NCBI GenBank assembly: GCA_919902095.1
Contig: CAKKQL010000084.1
Location: 1-5,341 of the forward strand
Length of the DNA: 5,341 nt
From: Acidiferrobacterales bacterium
GTDB lineage: Bacteria; Pseudomonadota; Gammaproteobacteria; Acidiferrobacterales; Sulfurifustaceae
Direction: 5' to 3'
This document shows, in pieces, positions 1-5,341 of the stretch (the first letter of the stretch is position 1; each line of letters opens with the position of its first letter). Under the pieces are notes generated by a model. The model searched no databases and was not told where the DNA came from. It worked only from the letters and a program-made list of their open reading frames with translations. The translations under genes were made by a program, and so were the position numbers.

Positions 1-1130
1 CCACCAACGCGCTCATCAACACCGGCGACGGCATGGCCATGGCGCTGCGCGCCGGCATCCCGCTGCAGGACATGGAGTTCATGCAGTTCCACCCGACCGG
101 CATCGCCGGCCTCGGCGTGCTCATCTCCGAGGGCGCACGCGGCGAGGGCGGGTATCTCGTGAACGCTGCCGGCGAACGCTTCATGCAGCGTTACGCGCCA
201 CAGGCGCAAGACCTGGCCTCGCGCGACGTGGTGAGCCGCGCGATCCATACCGAGGTGCGGGCCGGGCGCGGCTGCGGGCCGCAAAAGGACCATGTGCTGC
301 TCAAGCTCGATCACCTCGGCGCCGACGTCATCAACAGCCGCCTGCCGGGGATTCGCGAGCTGGCGCGGCGCTTCGCGCACACGGACCCGATCGCACAGCC
401 GGTTCCGGTTTTTCCCACCGCGCACTACACCATGGGCGGCATTCCGACCAACCGCTTCGGCCAGGTGGTGGTGCCGGTGCATACCGGACCGGAAGAGCCG
501 GTTCCCGGGTTCTATGCCGTGGGCGAGTGCGCCTGCGTGTCGGTGCACGGCGCCAACCGCCTGGGCGGCAATTCGCTGCTCGACATCATTGTCTTCGGGC
601 GCGCCGCCGGCAATCACATGCTGGAGTACCTGGCCGAACACCGTTATCACCGCCCGTTGCCGCAGACCGCCGTCGAGCGCGCGCTCGGACGGCTGGCGCG
701 CTGGGACCAGAAGGGCGAGGGCGAATCGGTGGATGCGCTGTGCGAGTCACTGCGCAAGGTCATGGAAGATTACTGCGGCGTATTCCGCACCCGCGAGGTG
801 CTGGACGAGGGCGTGCGCCAGGTGGAGGCGCTGGCGCGGCGGTTGCAGGACGCGCGCCTCAAGGACCACAGCAAGGTGTTCAACACCGCGCGCATTGAGG
901 CGCTCGAACTGGAAAACCTCATGGACGTGGCGCTCGCGACGGTGTACTCGGCGGCCGCGCGCCAGGAATCGCGCGGCGCCCATTCACGCCTGGACTATCC
1001 GCAACGCGACGACATTCACTGGCTCAAGCACACGCTCTACAGCCGTCAGGAGCGGCGGCTCGACTACAAACCGGTGCGCATGAAGCCGCTGTCGGTCGAA
1101 TCCTTCCCGCCGCTGGAACGCGTATATTGA
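1..1130 (+). CDS. sdhA: Succinate dehydrogenase flavoprotein subunit SdhA (3' part, start outside window)
   Basis: The reading frame is open from the first base (codons begin at position 3) and ends at TGA 1128-1130, giving about 375 C-terminal residues, roughly 64% of the 588-residue E. coli protein. The N-terminal FAD-binding part, including the histidine that carries covalent FAD, lies outside the window. Visible motifs: [10 protein letters not shown] at the start, [10 protein letters not shown] (substrate-site His at 90-92, E. coli H242), [16 protein letters not shown] (catalytic Arg at 222-224, E. coli R286), HYTMGGIPT (E. coli H354) and [13 protein letters not shown] (E. coli R399), then the helical and C-terminal domains with ESRGAHSR. 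The family oxidises succinate to fumarate in the TCA cycle, passing electrons through SdhB to membrane quinone as respiratory complex II. It heads the visible operon, with sdhB 11 nt downstream. sdhC and sdhD would be expected upstream, but this cannot be seen. Fumarate reductase FrdA is a less likely alternative. Confidence 0.97.
   Translation, partial: TNALINTGDGMAMALRAGIPLQDMEFMQFHPTGIAGLGVLISEGARGEGGYLVNAAGERFMQRYAPQAQDLASRDVVSRAIHTEVRAGRGCGPQKDHVLLKLDHLGADVINSRLPGIRELARRFAHTDPIAQPVPVFPTAHYTMGGIPTNRFGQVVVPVHTGPEEPVPGFYAVGECACVSVHGANRLGGNSLLDIIVFGRAAGNHMLEYLAEHRYHRPLPQTAVERALGRLARWDQKGEGESVDALCESLRKVMEDYCGVFRTREVLDEGVRQVEALARRLQDARLKDHSKVFNTARIEALELENLMDVALATVYSAAARQESRGAHSRLDYPQRDDIHWLKHTLYSRQERRLDYKPVRMKPLSVESFPPLERVY
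546..582 (+). repeat. Segment of sdhA near-identical to an inverted segment in nadB
   Basis: This 37-nt stretch encoding [12 protein letters not shown] of SdhA matches the reverse complement of 2954-2990 in nadB at 34 of 37 positions, including 19 consecutive identical bases. The two genes are paralogous and the segment encodes the conserved catalytic-arginine motif, so shared ancestry with purifying selection is the likely cause. Confidence 0.7.
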
Positions 1131-1141
1131 ATGCGGAATAA

Positions 1142-1843
1142 ATGCCCATGAAATTCTCGATCTACCGCTACAACCCGGAAACGGACGCCAAGCCGCGTAT
1201 GCAGGCCTATGAACTGCCGGCGGACTGCGGGGCCACCATGCTGCTCGACGCGCTGCTGCTGCTGAAGCAGCAGGACGACAGCCTTGCCTTCCGCCGCTCC
1301 TGCCGCGAGGGGGTGTGCGGCTCGGATGCCATGAACGTCAACGGCCGCAACGTCCTGGCCTGCATCCTGCCGCTCACGGAGCTGCGCCAGCCGATTGAAA
1401 TCCGGCCGCTGCCGGGGCTGCCGGTGATCCGCGACCTGATCGTGGACCTGAACCCGTTTTTTGCCCAGTACCGCGCCATCCAGCCGTGGCTCGTCAATCA
1501 CGACCCGCAACCCGAGATCGAACGGTTACAGACTCCGCCGGAACGCGAGCAGCTGGACGGGCTCTACGAGTGCATACTTTGTGCTTGTTGCACAACGGCT
1601 TGCCCGTCATTCTGGTGGAATCCCGAGAAGTTTCTTGGGCCCGCGGCACTGCTGCAAGCATGGCGGTTCCTGGCCGATTCCCGCGACCAGGCGAGCGGCG
1701 AACGCCTCGATAACCTCGAAGACCCGTACCGCCTGTTCCGCTGCCACACCATCATGAATTGCACCGATGTCTGCCCCAAGGGACTCAACCCGGCCCGTGC
1801 CATCGGCCACATCAAGCAGCTGCTGGCCAAGAGGGTGTTGTGA
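1142..1843 (+). CDS. sdhB: Succinate dehydrogenase iron-sulfur subunit SdhB
   Basis: The protein has 233 residues and is collinear with E. coli SdhB (FSIYRYNP near the N-terminus, RAIGHIK near the C-terminus). The N-terminal ferredoxin domain carries the [2Fe-2S] ligands C54, C59, D62 (in SCREGVCGSD) and C74. The C-terminal domain carries C144, C147, C150 and C211 for [4Fe-4S] and C154, C201, C207 for [3Fe-4S]. PSFWW (P155, W159) and H202 match residues lining the quinone site in E. coli complex II. The protein relays electrons from SdhA FAD to quinone at the inner membrane. Start choice: ATG 1142 gives an N-terminus the same length as E. coli, but the only Shine-Dalgarno-like sequence, GGAA at 1135-1138, is better spaced (9 nt) for ATG 1148, so the product may begin MKFSIY. 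The codons around C144-C154 are unusually AT-rich for this gene. The stop overlaps the sdhE start. Confidence 0.97.
   Translation: MPMKFSIYRYNPETDAKPRMQAYELPADCGATMLLDALLLLKQQDDSLAFRRSCREGVCGSDAMNVNGRNVLACILPLTELRQPIEIRPLPGLPVIRDLIVDLNPFFAQYRAIQPWLVNHDPQPEIERLQTPPEREQLDGLYECILCACCTTACPSFWWNPEKFLGPAALLQAWRFLADSRDQASGERLDNLEDPYRLFRCHTIMNCTDVCPKGLNPARAIGHIKQLLAKRVL
1579..1595 (+). repeat. Short perfect hairpin inside sdhB Fe-S cysteine cluster
   Basis: TTGTGC, loop TTGTT, GCACAA form a perfect 6-bp stem with a 5-nt loop. It lies within the codons for the C144-C150 cluster, in a locally AT-rich stretch (14 G/C in the 30 nt 1571-1600). There is no T-tract, so it is not a terminator. Whether it has any role is unknown; it may be chance. 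Confidence 0.4.
1829..1835 (+). promoter_or_regulatory. Ribosome binding site supporting the GTG start of sdhE
   Basis: AAGAGGG lies inside the last codons of sdhB, 4 nt before GTG 1840-1842. It supports this GTG over the upstream in-frame ATG at 1759, which would put 85 nt of sdhE inside sdhB and add residues with no counterpart in the family. Confidence 0.65.
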
Positions 1844-2109
1844 CGAGTGAGCCGATTTCTCATGGCGCGGGCGAGCCGGATGCGCGTCATTTGGCCCGGC
1901 TGCGCTGGCGTTGCCGCCGCGGACTGCTGGAGCTCGACCTGATACTGGGCACCTTTCTCGAACAGCAGTACCCGCATCTGCCCGCCGACGAGCAGGCGAC
2001 CTTCGAACGCTTGCTGACGCTGCCGGATGAGACGCTGTTCGGTTATGTCCAGGGACATAATTCCGCCGATCAGGAGTTTGAGCAAATTGTCCGAAAGATT
2101 CGACAATAA
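1840..2109 (+). CDS. sdhE: FAD assembly factor SdhE (YgfY/CptB family)
   Basis: From GTG 1840 the product is 89 residues, close to the 88 of E. coli SdhE. The family signature is present: RWRCRRGLLELDLIL at about residues 22-36, with the conserved RGxxE (R27, G28, E31), followed by FLEQQYPHLPADEQATFERLL, then LPDETLFGYV and EQIVRKI. SdhE is a small helical cytosolic protein that promotes covalent attachment of FAD to SdhA (and FrdA). In older literature it was called the antitoxin CptB, a role now doubted. The GTG overlaps the sdhB stop (GTGA), implying translational coupling to sdhB, so the maturation factor should be made together with its client flavoprotein, encoded two genes upstream. 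Its 3' end overlaps the start of the ygfX-like gene. The GTG start is inferred from the ribosome binding site and homologue length. Confidence 0.92.
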   Translation: MTSEPISHGAGEPDARHLARLRWRCRRGLLELDLILGTFLEQQYPHLPADEQATFERLLTLPDETLFGYVQGHNSADQEFEQIVRKIRQ

Positions 2110-2533
2110 CCTGATTGTAAAAATAAAAGTTTCATACACTCTGATGGTGCTGCTGGCCGCCGTTCACATCGGTGGCGCCCTGCTCATCGGCGTGGTGCCG
2201 CTCTACGGGCTCTTCAAAACCGGATTATGGGCACTGCTGGCTGCAAGCGCCGTCCATGCCATCCGGCTGCATGGGCTGCGTACCGCCTCGCGGGCGCTCG
2301 TGGAACTGGAACTCGACACCGAGGGCCTGTGCTCGGTCCGGCAGAACCGGGATGCGCACTGGCGCGCGGCTGAAATTGTCCAGACCCTGGTGCATCCGTG
2401 GCTGGTGATGCTGGTGCTGAAACCGGAAGGCCGGGCGCGCCGCCTTAGCCTCGTGATCGCGGCGGATGCCGTGGAGGCGGAGGCCTTCAGGCGGCTACGG
2501 GCGCGGCTGCGACTTCAAATCCGGGCGGCGTGA
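2087..2533 (+). CDS. ygfX: YgfX/CptA-like inner-membrane protein
   Basis: Recognised from position directly after sdhE and from overall pattern: a short basic N-terminus, two close hydrophobic helices (about residues 15-35 and 38-59, counting from TTG 2087), then a soluble domain with the ending [19 protein letters not shown], like the family's ADS/A-x-D-x-x-x-FRRLR tail. The product is 148 residues against 135 in E. coli. YgfX has been described as the toxin CptA acting on MreB/FtsZ, but its real role is uncertain; a link to SdhE or flavoprotein maturation is inferred from conserved adjacency. Start is ambiguous: ATG 2027 and ATG 2045 lie deep inside sdhE, TTG 2078 is too close to GGAG 2073-2076, while TTG 2087 is 10 nt from it and gives a 23-nt overlap with sdhE. 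Codons just after it are strikingly AT-rich, as often seen at true starts. The 3' end overlaps nadB on the other strand by 47 bp. Confidence 0.8.
   Translation: MSERFDNNLIVKIKVSYTLMVLLAAVHIGGALLIGVVPLYGLFKTGLWALLAASAVHAIRLHGLRTASRALVELELDTEGLCSVRQNRDAHWRAAEIVQTLVHPWLVMLVLKPEGRARRLSLVIAADAVEAEAFRRLRARLRLQIRAA
2104..2143. other. AT-rich patch at the sdhE-ygfX junction
   Basis: Only 11 of 40 bases are G or C, far below the surrounding DNA. It covers the sdhE stop and the first codons of ygfX. The simplest reading is low mRNA structure favouring ygfX initiation. I looked for a promoter here: CTGATT (2111-2116) with TACACT (2135-2140) at 18-bp spacing is possible but weak. Confidence 0.45.
2487..2533. 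other. Convergent 3' overlap of ygfX and nadB
   Basis: The ygfX stop (TGA 2531-2533, + strand) lies beyond the nadB stop (TCA 2487-2489, read as TGA on the - strand). Forty-seven base pairs therefore encode both C-termini: [13 protein letters not shown] of YgfX and the [11 protein letters not shown] tail of NadB. There is no room for an intergenic terminator, and I see no hairpin with a T-tract here. The nadB tail is beyond the conserved family core, so it is the more tolerant partner. Confidence 0.9.
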
Positions 2534-4127
2534 GCACCGTGTCGCACAGCGGCCGGGAGGCGTCCGGCTGCGGGTAGTCGCGGGTGAAGTGCAGGCCGCG
2601 CGACTCGTGGCGCGCCATGGCCGAGCGGATAATGAGCTCGGCCACCAGCACCAGGTTGCGCAACTCGATGAGGTCGTTGGATATCTTGAAGTTGCGGTAG
2701 TACTCGCGGATTTCCTCTTTCAGCAGGTCCACGCGGTGCTGTGCCCGTTCGAGGCGCTTGGTGGTGCGCACGATGCCGACATAGTCCCACATGCCGCGCC
2801 GCAGCTCGTCCCAGTTGTGCGACACCACCACCTGCTCGTCGGCATCGGTCACGCGGGTCTCGTCCCAAGCCGGCAGGGGACCGCGCGCCGGCGGCGCCTC
2901 CGGCAGCCGGCGCGTTATGTCCTGCGCCGCCGCCTCGGCAAACACCAGGCATTCAAGCAGCGAATTGCTGGCCAGGCGGTTGGCGCCGTGCAGCCCGGTA
3001 AAGGCGCACTCGCCGACGGCATACAGGCCGTCGAGGTCGGTGCGGGCGGCGAGGTCGGTGGCCACGCCGCCGCAGGTGTAGTGCGCCGCCGGCACCACCG
3101 GGATGGGCGCGCGCGTGATGTCGTAGCCGAACTCGCGGCAGCGCTCGTAAATGGTCGGAAAATGCTCGTGGATAAACGCCGCCGGCTTGTGGCTGATGTC
3201 GAGGTGCACGTAATCCAGGCCGCGGCGCTTCATCTCGTAGTCGATGGCGCGCGCCACGATGTCGCGCGGGGCGAGCTCGCCGCGCGGGTCGTGCGCCGGC
3301 ATGAACGGCTCGCCGTTCGGCAGCGTGAGCTTGCCGCCCTCGCCGCGCACCGCCTCGGTGATGAGAAACGACTTGGCGCGCGGGTGCCAGAGGCAGGTGG
3401 GGTGGAACTGCACGAATTCCATGTTGGCCACGCGGCAGCCGGCACGCCAGGCCATGGCCACGCCGTCGCCGGTCGAGGTGTCCGGATTGCTGGTATAGAG
3501 GTACACCTTCGAGGCGCCACCGGTGGCGAGCGCCACGAACCGCCCGCCGAAGGTCCGGACCCGGCCGCTGGCCTTGTCGAACGCGTACAGCCCGAGGCAG
3601 CGGTTGGCGCCCGGCCGCCCGAGCTTGGCGCTGGTGATGAGATCGACGGCGATGTGGTTTTCGAACAGGCGGATGTTGGGATGGCTCCGCACCCGGGCCT
3701 CGAGGCTGGTCTGCACGGCGCGGCCGGTGGCGTCGGCCGCATGCACCACGCGCCGGTGGCCATGGCCGCCCTCGCGCGTCAGGTGGACGGTGCCGGGCTT
3801 GCCGTTGTGCTCGCGGCTGAAGGGTACGCCCTGCGCCATCAGCCACTGGATGGCCGCCGGTCCGCCGCGCACGACGAGTTCGACCGTGTCGCAATGGCAC
3901 AGGCCGGCGCCGGCGGCGAGGGTATCGGCGACGTGCGAGTCGAACGAGTCTTCCTGCGGGTCCAGCACCGCCGCGATGCCGCCTTGGGCGTAGAGGCTCG
4001 AGCCTTCGGTGAGTCTGGCCTTGGCCACGATCGCCACCTGCATGCGGTCCGCGATCCGCAGCGCCAGCCCCAGCCCGGCCAGGCCGCCGCCGACAATCAG
4101 CGCGTCGAATGATTCCGTGTCCGCCAT
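2487..4127 (-). CDS. nadB: L-aspartate oxidase NadB
   Basis: The product has 546 residues (E. coli 540) and aligns along its whole length. NadB oxidises L-aspartate to iminoaspartate with FAD, using oxygen or fumarate as acceptor; NadA then makes quinolinate for NAD synthesis. Seen in order: dinucleotide-binding [13 protein letters not shown] at 12-24; GSSLYAQGG at 42-50; [12 protein letters not shown] with E119; ATGGASKVY at 201-209; FHPT with H242; GELAPRDIV with R288; PAAHYTCGG with H349; HGANR with R384; and a helical C-terminal domain with [10 protein letters not shown] and ESRGLHF. These correspond to E. coli E121, H244, R290, H351 and R386, all retained. Where SdhA has the histidine that binds FAD covalently, this protein has S43, consistent with non-covalent FAD. 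ATG 4125-4127 is chosen because it lies just before the FAD fold; no good Shine-Dalgarno sequence precedes it. It is divergent from rpoE, as in E. coli and Pseudomonas, and converges on ygfX. Confidence 0.97.
   Translation of the reverse strand: MADTESFDALIVGGGLAGLGLALRIADRMQVAIVAKARLTEGSSLYAQGGIAAVLDPQEDSFDSHVADTLAAGAGLCHCDTVELVVRGGPAAIQWLMAQGVPFSREHNGKPGTVHLTREGGHGHRRVVHAADATGRAVQTSLEARVRSHPNIRLFENHIAVDLITSAKLGRPGANRCLGLYAFDKASGRVRTFGGRFVALATGGASKVYLYTSNPDTSTGDGVAMAWRAGCRVANMEFVQFHPTCLWHPRAKSFLITEAVRGEGGKLTLPNGEPFMPAHDPRGELAPRDIVARAIDYEMKRRGLDYVHLDISHKPAAFIHEHFPTIYERCREFGYDITRAPIPVVPAAHYTCGGVATDLAARTDLDGLYAVGECAFTGLHGANRLASNSLLECLVFAEAAAQDITRRLPEAPPARGPLPAWDETRVTDADEQVVVSHNWDELRRGMWDYVGIVRTTKRLERAQHRVDLLKEEIREYYRNFKISNDLIELRNLVLVAELIIRSAMARHESRGLHFTRDYPQPDASRPLCDTVLTPPGFEVAAAPVAA
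2954..2990 (-). repeat. Segment of nadB near-identical to an inverted segment in sdhA
   Basis: This is the partner of 546-582, encoding [12 protein letters not shown] of NadB. A second, shorter pair links 72-98 (MEFMQFHPT of SdhA) to 3396-3422 (MEFVQFHPT of NadB), with 24 of 27 positions identical in inverted orientation. Confidence 0.7.
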
Positions 4128-4181
4128 GAAGTAAAACCGGTGGGATGGGTTGGCCGTGTTTGCGTTATGCTAGCACACGCG

Positions 4182-4230
4182 CCGCCGCGCCCGGACGCGG
4201 GCCGGGCCGGCGTTCCGCGCCGGGCGGCGG
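4182..4230. repeat. Imperfect GC-rich inverted repeat (hairpin)
   Basis: The arms pair as CCGCC (4182-4186) with GGCGG (4226-4230), GCCCGG (4189-4194) with CCGGGC (4220-4225), and CGCGG (4196-4200) with CCGCG (4215-4219). This makes 16 G-C pairs interrupted by bulges at 4187-4188 and 4195, around a 14-nt loop that itself contains GCCGG-G-CCGGC. No T-tract follows on either strand, so it is not a typical intrinsic terminator. It lies upstream of the sigma-E promoter. It could be a structured leader of a longer rpoE transcript, a protein site, or chance in GC-rich DNA. Confidence 0.55.
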
Positions 4231-4261
4231 ACGCCAAGCGGCAAAACACCGTTCAAATCAT

Positions 4262-4290
4262 GGAACTTTGCCAGCCCACCCCAGTCTTTA
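4262..4290 (+). promoter_or_regulatory. Sigma-E (RpoE/AlgU) type promoter of rpoE-rseA
   Basis: GGAACTT at 4262-4268 is an exact match to the sigma-E -35 consensus. After a 16-bp spacer comes TCTTTA (4285-4290), sharing the TC core of the -10 (TCTGA/TCAAA types). A start of transcription at about 4295-4298 would leave a leader of about 30 nt before the rpoE ATG. Position, orientation and spacing all fit the autoregulatory promoter known for rpoE in E. coli and algU in Pseudomonas. The -10 element is imperfect. Confidence 0.85.
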
Positions 4291-4315
4291 TATGGCGTAC
4301 GCTACGCGCCCTAGC

Positions 4316-4322
4316 GGTGATC
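4316..4322 (+). promoter_or_regulatory. Ribosome binding site of rpoE
   Basis: GGTGATC matches the downstream half of the full anti-Shine-Dalgarno complement (AGGAGGTGATC) and stands 4 nt before ATG 4327. It supports ATG 4327 over the out-of-frame ATG at 4331. Confidence 0.55.
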
Positions 4323-4326
4323 TTCG

Positions 4327-4905
4327 ATGAATGAGCGCAGCGTCGACCAGAAGCTGGTAGTCCGCGTCCAAAAGGGCGACAAGACGGCGTTCGATCTGCT
4401 GGTGCGTAAGTACCAGCACAAAATCGCGAAACTGGTCGGCCGCTTCGTGCGCGACCGCAGTGAGGTCGAAGACGTGACGCAGGAAGCCTTTATCAAGGCC
4501 TATCGCGCGCTCGGCGGCTTTCGCTGCGAGAGCGCGTTCTATACCTGGCTTTACCGCATCGCGGTGAATACAGCCAAGAATTATCTCGAGTCCCACGGCC
4601 GCCGGCCGCCGAGCCTGGACCTGGAAACGGAAGGCATCGAGGGGTTCGAGGGCGGCGAAGCGCTGCACGAGCAGGCGACGCCGGAACGCCACCTGCTCAC
4701 GGACGAGATCGCGGCCACGGTGCAGCGCGTGCTCGACGGCCTGCCGGCCGACCTGCGCGCCGCGCTCACGCTGCGCGAGGTCGAGGGCCTGAGCTACGAG
4801 GAGATCGCCGAGATCATGGACTGCCCGATCGGCACCGTGCGCTCACGCATCTTCCGCGCGCGCGAGGCGGTCGATGTGGAACTGAAGCCGCTGCTGGAGC
4901 GGTAA
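4327..4905 (+). CDS. rpoE: RNA polymerase sigma-E factor (RpoE/AlgU)
   Basis: The product has 192 residues (E. coli RpoE 191) and is very close to RpoE and AlgU throughout. It is an ECF (group 4) sigma factor that directs RNA polymerase to envelope-stress promoters. Sigma region 2 spans about residues 10-93 and includes FDLLVRKYQHKI, QEAFIKAYRAL, SAFYTWLYRIAVNTAKNYL and GRRPP. A variable linker (95-125) follows, then sigma region 4 (about 125-180) with LPADLRAALTLRE, GLSYEEIAEIMDCPIGT and VRSRIFRAREA, the helix-turn-helix reading the -35 element. A cysteine (C67, FRCESAF) stands where E. coli and AlgU have glycine, of unknown significance. It is preceded by a promoter of its own type, so positive autoregulation is expected, and followed after 14 nt by rseA, whose product would hold it inactive at the membrane. 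The name could equally be algU. Confidence 0.96.
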   Translation: MNERSVDQKLVVRVQKGDKTAFDLLVRKYQHKIAKLVGRFVRDRSEVEDVTQEAFIKAYRALGGFRCESAFYTWLYRIAVNTAKNYLESHGRRPPSLDLETEGIEGFEGGEALHEQATPERHLLTDEIAATVQRVLDGLPADLRAALTLREVEGLSYEEIAEIMDCPIGTVRSRIFRAREAVDVELKPLLER

Positions 4906-4919
4906 TTGACGAGGTTACG

Positions 4920-5341
4920 ATGAACGAGAAACTGTCTGCCTTCGTGGACAACGAGCTCGACGAGCTCGAGACGCGACGTCTGCTGGCGACGCTGGCCGGG
5001 GACGAGGCGCTGCGCGCCGCCTGGGGCCGTTACCACCTTGCCGGCGCCGCGCTGCGCCGCGAACCGCTAGCGCCGGCCGATGTCGCCGCGCGCGTGGCGG
5101 CGCAACTGCGCACCCAGGTCCGGCCGCGACGCGTGTGGCAGCCGCTGGTGCGCCTCACCGGACAGCTGGCGCTCGCCGCCTCGGTGGCCGCCATCGCCAT
5201 CGTCGGCGCGCAGTGGTGGTTCAAGCCGGCCAGCGAACCGCCGGCGACGGTGGCGCAGAACGCTGCGCCGCCGGTCGAATACCTGCGCGCGCGCGGCAGC
5301 CGCTGGGACACGAACCAGCGCGAGGCGGAAAACACGCTCAA
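4920..5341 (+). CDS. rseA: Anti-sigma-E factor RseA/MucA (5' part, cut by window end)
   Basis: The frame is open from ATG 4920 to the window end (140 codons plus 2 bases) with GAGG at 4911-4914 as ribosome binding site, 5 nt from the ATG. The N-terminal anti-sigma domain begins MNEKLSAFVDNELDELE and continues with EALRAAWGRYHLAGAALR, the pattern by which RseA/MucA clamps sigma-E. A basic stretch (RPRR at 68-71, R78) precedes one hydrophobic membrane helix at about residues 81-101, so the N-terminus should be cytoplasmic and the C-terminus periplasmic. The start of the periplasmic part is visible (EYLRARGSRWD at 120-130). In this family, envelope stress triggers cleavage by DegS/AlgW and then RseP, freeing sigma-E. 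Identification rests on position after rpoE and this architecture; sequence conservation in the family is modest. rseB/mucB would be expected next, beyond the window. Confidence 0.92.
   Translation, partial: MNEKLSAFVDNELDELETRRLLATLAGDEALRAAWGRYHLAGAALRREPLAPADVAARVAAQLRTQVRPRRVWQPLVRLTGQLALAASVAAIAIVGAQWWFKPASEPPATVAQNAAPPVEYLRARGSRWDTNQREAENTL

Larger units (their letters stand above)
4128..4326. other. nadB-rpoE divergent intergenic region
   Basis: These 199 bp must hold promoters for both directions. They contain a strong GC-rich imperfect hairpin (4182-4230), a sigma-E-type promoter facing rpoE (4262-4290) and the rpoE ribosome binding site. No convincing nadB promoter was found: on the - strand CATAAC (4164-4169) resembles a -10 but has no -35 at the right distance. 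On the + strand TATGCT (4166-4171) resembles a -10 but also lacks a well-spaced -35. Confidence 0.6.
4145..4330 (+). other. Possible upstream reading frame touching the rpoE start
   Basis: An open frame from ATG 4145 (61 codons), with an internal ATG at 4292 (12 codons), ends at TGA 4328-4330, so its stop overlaps the rpoE ATG 4327-4329 as ATGA. In E. coli rpoE translation is reported to be coupled to a leader peptide gene, rseD, upstream. Against it: neither ATG has a clear ribosome binding site, the frame crosses the GC-rich hairpin and the sigma-E promoter, and a transcript starting at about 4297 would contain neither ATG. Only a longer transcript from an upstream promoter could use it. 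No similarity to RseD is claimed. Confidence 0.15.

Noticed and set aside
1131..1133. ATG just after the sdhA stop as the sdhB start
   Set aside because: It is in a different reading frame from sdhB.
1564..2139. 191-codon - strand frame across the end of sdhB and sdhE
   Set aside because: Antisense to two well-recognised genes, without a ribosome binding site or domain.
2115..2140. TTGTAA with TACACT as a promoter within the start of ygfX
   Set aside because: The spacing of 14 bp is too short; AT-richness here is better explained by translation initiation.
2302..2314. GGAACT repeats resembling a sigma-E -35 inside ygfX
   Set aside because: They encode the Val-Glu-Leu-Glu-Leu stretch, and no TC-type -10 lies at 15-17 bp spacing.
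2953..3900. 315-codon - strand frame overlapping nadB in another frame
   Set aside because: The translation is Arg/Pro/Ala/His-rich, typical of a shifted frame of a GC-rich gene, and nadB explains the region.
2466..4112. 548-codon open frame on the + strand opposite nadB
   Set aside because: It runs antisense to nearly all of nadB, its translation is a low-complexity Arg/Ala/Val/His-rich sequence with no recognisable domain, and nadB is intact with all catalytic residues. It is a by-product of GC-rich codon usage.
4150..4171. TTGGCC with TATGCT as a sigma-70 promoter toward rpoE
   Set aside because: The spacer is only 10 bp, far too short, and no alternative -35 exists at 16-18 bp.
4878..4884. 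GGAACTG near the end of rpoE as an internal sigma-E promoter for rseA
   Set aside because: The -10 position at 16 bp reads GGTAA, with no match, and the sequence is coding. rseA is expected to be read from the rpoE promoter.

Overview
The window reads as chromosomal core-genome sequence from a GC-rich gammaproteobacterium. This rests on close resemblance of every protein to E. coli and Pseudomonas counterparts and on the divergent nadB / rpoE-rseA arrangement typical of gammaproteobacteria. Genus cannot be decided from this stretch. All recognisable genes are housekeeping or stress-response genes, and I see no mobile element, tRNA, rRNA or CRISPR array.

Left part (1-2533, + strand): the 3' two thirds of sdhA (succinate dehydrogenase flavoprotein, start outside the window), then sdhB (iron-sulfur subunit), sdhE (FAD assembly factor) and a ygfX/cptA-like small membrane protein. 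The genes are packed tightly: 11 nt between sdhA and sdhB, a GTGA overlap between sdhB and sdhE, and an overlap between sdhE and ygfX. This looks like one operon in which the flavinylation factor is co-expressed with the enzyme it matures. In E. coli sdhE-ygfX is separate from sdhCDAB.

Middle (2487-4127, - strand): nadB, L-aspartate oxidase, the first enzyme of NAD de novo synthesis. It is a non-covalent FAD paralogue of SdhA. Its last 15 codons overlap the last codons of ygfX on the opposite strand (47 bp), so no intergenic terminator is possible between the two converging units.

Right part (4128-5341): a 199-bp divergent intergenic region with a strong imperfect GC-rich hairpin and a near-consensus sigma-E promoter (GGAACTT, 16-bp spacer, TCTTT), followed by rpoE (sigma-E/AlgU) and the start of rseA (membrane anti-sigma factor, truncated by the window end). 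The promoter indicates autoregulation of the rpoE-rseA operon.

No wholly new system was found. The most noteworthy points are the sdhAB-sdhE-ygfX linkage beside nadB, the 47-bp convergent gene overlap, the autoregulatory promoter with a possible upstream reading frame touching the rpoE start (ATGA), a codon-usage anomaly with a hairpin exactly at the Fe-S cysteine cluster of sdhB, and near-identical inverted segments shared by sdhA and nadB.
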